Source: a bacterium
GTDB lineage: Bacteria; Planctomycetota; UBA1135; UBA2386
Assembly (NCBI GenBank): GCA_011051855.1
Contig: DRKG01000220.1
Location: 1 to 6,830, forward strand
DNA: 6,830 nt
Reading direction: 5' to 3'
The notes beneath the pieces are model-generated. The model saw nothing but the letters and a program-made list of their open reading frames with translations, was not told the origin of the DNA and did not search any database. Both the position numbers and the translations under genes were made by a program. This document shows positions 3,909-6,830 of the stretch, piece after piece; within the stretch, counting starts at the first letter, position 1, and every line of letters starts with the position of its first letter.

Positions 3909-6498
3909 AGCGGACGCCAGCCGAGTCGAAGAGCTTTTCCAGCGCGCCGCCGACCTGCCGCCGGCGCAGCGTGACCCGCTGCTCGACGCGGAATGCGCCG
4001 GCCAACCCCGCCTGCGTGCCGCCGTCGAACGACTGCTGCGCGCGCTCGACGACAGCGAACGCTTCCTCGAAACGCCGGTCGCCGGCCTCGCGCTCGCTTC
4101 GCCCAGCCGGCCGACCGCCATCGGTTCGGCGGCCACCCTCTGTGAAGCCCCGGACCCGGTGCGCATCGGCGACTACGAGGTCGAGGGTGTGCTCGGCACC
4201 GGCGGCCACGGCCGCGTCTACGCGGCCGTCCAGGACACGCCGCACCGCCGGGTTGCGATCAAGGTGCTGCGCGCCGGTGCCATGTCGCCGGCGGCCCAGG
4301 CGCGCTTCGGCCTCGAGATCGAACTGCTCGGCCGCCTCAACCATCCCGGGATCTGCAAGATCTTCGACGCAGGTGAAGCGTCCATCGAATACGGCGACGG
4401 CTCACGTTCGCAGGCGGCGTTCTGTGCGATGGAACTGGTCGAAGGACTCCCGCTGACGCGCTTTTGCGCCGAACGCCGACTCGGCCAACGCGACCGCATC
4501 ACGCTCGTCGCCACGATCGCCGACGCCGTCCATCACGCGCACACGCGCGGGGTCGTACACCGCGACCTCAAGCCCCAGAACGTGCTGGTCACGGTCGGCG
4601 AGTCCCCCACCAGCAATACCGACTCCCCGCCCCTGCCCGGCCAGCCGAAGATCCTCGATTTCGGCGTCGCCCGCTTGACGGACGGCACGGAGCACTCGGG
4701 TGCGGGCATGACGCTGCCCGGAGTCATGCTCGGCACGCTCGGCTACATGAGCCCCGAGCAGTTCGGTGAAGGCGAAGTCGACGCACGCAGTGACGTCTGG
4801 GCGCTGGGAGTCATCGCCTGGGAGCTCCTCGCCGGCGATCTGCCGATCCCAGTCGCCGGTCGGTCGCTGCTCGATGCCGCGCAGGCAGTCCGCGAACACC
4901 AGCCGGGGCGACTGACCTTCGACGGTCGCCCGGTCGACGCCGACCTCGACACCGTGGTCCGCCGCGCCCTGGCCAAGGATCCCGACCGGCGCTACGGCTC
5001 GGCCGCCGAGCTGGCCGCGGACTTGCGACGGTGGCTGGGTCACGAGCCGATCACCGCGCGCAAGCCGGGCTTCTTCCATCAACTGCGGCTGTTGGCGCGC
5101 CGGCACCGCGCAATCGCGACCGGGACGGCACTGGCCGCCGTCGGCCTCGTCGCCGCGACGGCCATCAGCACCACCTTCTATCTCGCGGCCGACCGCGCCC
5201 TGCACCAAGCGGTCGACGCCCAGGACACGGCCCGCGAGGTGGCCCGCTTCCTGCAAGAAGACCTGCTCCGCGAAGCCCATCCCAGCCGCACGCTCGGCAG
5301 CGAGCCGACCGTTCGCGACCTGCTCGAGCGGGCCAGCGAGCGCATCGACGGCCGCTTCCCCGATCGGCCCGCCGTCGAAGCCGGCATCCGCACCGCCATG
5401 GCCCGCGCTTGGTCGGGGCTGGGCGACGGCAAGGCCGCCGTCGAGCACGCGACGCGCGCCGTCGAGCTCAGCGAGCCGCTGGGCGGCGAACCGCTCATCG
5501 AAGCCCTCACGGCTCTCGGCGAAGCCATGCACATCGCCGGCGACGAACAGGGATCGCTCACGGTGCGCGAGCGGGCCACGCGCCTGGCACGCACGGAACT
5601 GCCGCCCGACGATGCGCGTCGTTACCACACCGCGATCGAGTACGCCGACCAACTGACGATGCAAGGTCGCTATGCGGAGGCCATCGAGCTGCTGGGCGAC
5701 CTGAGCAGCGCGGCCGAGCGGCATCTCGGCAGCGACCATCCGGCGACGCTCAAGGCACGCAACAACCTCGGCCTGGCGCTGACGGACGTCGGGCGGCTCG
5801 ACGAAGCGATCCGAATCTTCCGCGACGTCGTGGCCATCCGCCACCGCACGATCGGCGACCGCCATCCCAGCATCCTCATCACCGAAAGCAATCTGGCGCT
5901 GGCCCTGCAATACGCGGGCGAACTGGAAGAAGCCCGGGACATCAACGAGAGCGTGCTCGCTCGCCGGCGCGAAGTGCTCGGAGCGGACCACCGGGCCACG
6001 TTGCTGAGCCTCAACAACCTGAGCCTGACGCAGCGGGCGCTGGGCGACCTCGAGCCGGCCATCGCGACGGCTACCGAGGCACTGGAGCTCACCCGCCGCA
6101 CGCGCGGCGAAGACCATCGCGACACGATCCGCCTGGAGTGCAACCTCGCCTCCTACCTGCTCGATGCGGGACGGCGCACGGCGGCGCTGCCATTGCTCGA
6201 ACGTTCGCTCGCCGGAGCGGAGCGCGCCTACCCCGAGGGCCACTGGGTCGTCGGCTGGCACCACCTGAAGCTCGCCGACGGCCTCGCCGCAACCGGCTCG
6301 CTCGAGCGGGCGCGAACCGAACTCGAGACCGCCTATGCGATCCTGGTGGCGGCACTCGGCGCCGACCACCGGCGCATCAAGACGGTGGTCGATTCCGGCC
6401 TGCGGCTCGCCGAACGCCTCGACGACGACAGCCTGAGAGAGCTCTGGCAGGCGCGACGTTCGGCAGTTTGGCGAGCATCCGAGCAGGCTGGCCGCTAA
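3901..6498 (+). CDS. Transmembrane Ser/Thr protein kinase with C-terminal TPR array
   Basis: This encodes 865 residues. An N-terminal helical segment (8-57; LFQRAADLPPAQRD, FLETP) is typical of kinases paired with this sigma type. The Hanks-type kinase domain covers about 91-380. It has a glycine loop G99-TGGH-G104, Lys121 in VAIK, Glu139 of helix C, HRDLKPQN (catalytic Asp222, Asn227), DFG at 253-255, and GTLGYMSPEQ with DVWALG, so it should be active. A Ser/Thr/Pro-rich insert (231-249) separates the catalytic loop from DFG. A basic stretch (RLLARRHR, 396-403) precedes one transmembrane helix (about 404-428). By the positive-inside rule this puts residues 430-865 outside the cytoplasm. These hold helical repeats, of which 571-864 are TPRs of exactly 42 residues. 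The likely role is sensing through the TPRs and signalling to the overlapping sigma factor; the ligand and phosphorylation target are not known. Confidence 0.93.
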   Translation: MAEADASRVEELFQRAADLPPAQRDPLLDAECAGQPRLRAAVERLLRALDDSERFLETPVAGLALASPSRPTAIGSAATLCEAPDPVRIGDYEVEGVLGTGGHGRVYAAVQDTPHRRVAIKVLRAGAMSPAAQARFGLEIELLGRLNHPGICKIFDAGEASIEYGDGSRSQAAFCAMELVEGLPLTRFCAERRLGQRDRITLVATIADAVHHAHTRGVVHRDLKPQNVLVTVGESPTSNTDSPPLPGQPKILDFGVARLTDGTEHSGAGMTLPGVMLGTLGYMSPEQFGEGEVDARSDVWALGVIAWELLAGDLPIPVAGRSLLDAAQAVREHQPGRLTFDGRPVDADLDTVVRRALAKDPDRRYGSAAELAADLRRWLGHEPITARKPGFFHQLRLLARRHRAIATGTALAAVGLVAATAISTTFYLAADRALHQAVDAQDTAREVARFLQEDLLREAHPSRTLGSEPTVRDLLERASERIDGRFPDRPAVEAGIRTAMARAWSGLGDGKAAVEHATRAVELSEPLGGEPLIEALTALGEAMHIAGDEQGSLTVRERATRLARTELPPDDARRYHTAIEYADQLTMQGRYAEAIELLGDLSSAAERHLGSDHPATLKARNNLGLALTDVGRLDEAIRIFRDVVAIRHRTIGDRHPSILITESNLALALQYAGELEEARDINESVLARRREVLGADHRATLLSLNNLSLTQRALGDLEPAIATATEALELTRRTRGEDHRDTIRLECNLASYLLDAGRRTAALPLLERSLAGAERAYPEGHWVVGWHHLKLADGLAATGSLERARTELETAYAILVAALGADHRRIKTVVDSGLRLAERLDDDSLRELWQARRSAVWRASEQAGR
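5611..6420 (+). repeat. Array of 42-residue TPRs in the kinase C-terminus
   Basis: A His within a G-x-D-H-P-x-T-like turn recurs at residues 613, 655, 697, 739, 781 and 823, always 42 residues (126 bp) apart. Each is followed by an NNL/NLA helix and a G-x-L-x-x-A turn. A more diverged unit (571-612) precedes them. The pattern fits kinesin-light-chain-type TPRs (TPR_10/TPR_12). The last two units have lost much of the consensus. Confidence 0.85.
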
Positions 6499-6507
6499 CC
6501 TGCTCGG
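6479..6507 (+). terminator. 9-bp hairpin spanning the kinase stop codon
   Basis: CCGAGCAGG (6479-6487) and CCTGCTCGG (6499-6507) are perfect complements around an 11-nt loop containing the TAA at 6496-6498. No run of T follows (the next bases are CCCCGAAAC), so it is not a standard intrinsic terminator. It may attenuate read-through, protect the 3' end of the message, or affect initiation of the next gene, whose ATG is 23 nt further on. Confidence 0.4.
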
Positions 6508-6530
6508 CCCCGAAACGCGGGAAGCACGTC

Positions 6531-6830
6531 ATGCGCGACAAGATCCGAATCGGTTACGGCCAAGGCTTCTGGGGCGACTCGATCCTCGGCCCCATCCGCC
6601 TGATCCAAGAAGGCCCGCTCGACTACCTCGCCCTCGACTATCTGGCCGAGGTGACGATGAGCATCATGCAGAAGCTGAAGAGCCGGAACCCCGACGCCGG
6701 CTACGCGACCGACTTCGTGCGCATGCTCGACCGCACCCTGCCCGACATCCACGAGAAGGGCATCAAGGTGATCGCTAACGCAGGCGGCGTGAACCCACAG
6801 GCGTGCCTGCGGGCCGTGCTCGATCTCGCC
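6531..6830 (+). CDS. AtuA/DUF1446-family protein, N-terminal 100 residues, cut by the window edge
   Basis: The frame is open from ATG at 6531 to the window end. The start of the protein carries the family's Gly-rich opening (IRIGYGQGFWGDS, residues 6-18), the block LDYLALDYLAEVTM (30-43), and GIKVIANAGGVNP (77-89). These match the N-terminal region of AtuA-type proteins (acyclic terpene utilization, DUF1446). In Pseudomonas, AtuA belongs to a cluster for citronellol/geraniol breakdown, but many homologues lie outside such clusters and their reaction is not settled, so I do not claim terpene catabolism here. It begins 32 bp after the kinase stop on the same strand and could be cotranscribed, though the hairpin at 6479-6507 lies between. 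GGGA 8 nt before the ATG is a modest ribosome binding site. Full-length members are much longer, so most of the gene lies outside the window. Confidence 0.85.
   Translation, partial: MRDKIRIGYGQGFWGDSILGPIRLIQEGPLDYLALDYLAEVTMSIMQKLKSRNPDAGYATDFVRMLDRTLPDIHEKGIKVIANAGGVNPQACLRAVLDLA

Noticed and set aside
4402..6369. Open minus-strand frame of 655 codons
   Set aside because: It is a shadow of the kinase and TPR coding sequence. The length match with the other 655-codon frame is coincidence.
1..6830. RNA genes, CRISPR arrays, insertion sequences, attachment sites
   Set aside because: No tRNA- or rRNA-like segments, spaced direct repeats, transposase genes or terminal inverted repeats were seen by eye. 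A tRNA, Rfam and IS search would be needed to exclude small RNAs.

Overview
This is a high-GC bacterial window that most likely comes from a planctomycete. Three things point there: an ECF sigma factor of the Sigma70_ECF (TIGR02999-like) type directly overlapping a membrane Ser/Thr kinase with TPRs; secreted beta-rich proteins; and a Cys/Gly-patterned C-terminal domain that I recognise from large paralogous secreted families of some Planctomycetota. Acidobacteria and myxobacteria share the sigma-kinase arrangement and cannot be excluded from sequence alone.

Layout. Positions 1-3144 are read on the minus strand and hold three secreted-protein genes: a 443-residue exported protein with two tandem beta-sandwich-like repeats (3144 to 1813), a 166-residue exported protein of unknown function (1719 to 1219), and an M64-family zinc metallopeptidase (1219 to beyond the left edge). 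The last two share one base (TGATG) and are probably translationally coupled. A 182-bp divergent intergenic region (3145-3326) carries a long-armed inverted repeat. Positions 3327-6498 on the plus strand encode the sigma factor and an 865-residue kinase, overlapping by 8 bp. After a 9-bp hairpin that spans the kinase stop codon, the first 100 codons of an AtuA/DUF1446-family protein run off the right edge.

How it may work. The sigma factor lacks the acidic region-2.2 motif (DAED) that ordinary ECF factors use to bind core RNA polymerase. It has QPTA there, with Thr54 in the aligned position. This matches the logic reported for EcfP/PknT of Vibrio parahaemolyticus, where a kinase supplies the missing negative charge by phosphorylating the sigma factor. 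I infer that the overlapping kinase is a signal-responsive activator of this sigma factor. Its cytoplasmic kinase domain would be linked by one transmembrane helix to an exported array of exactly 42-residue TPRs. The divergently encoded secreted protein and peptidase genes are candidate but unproven targets. No tRNA, rRNA, CRISPR array, insertion sequence or phage gene was seen.
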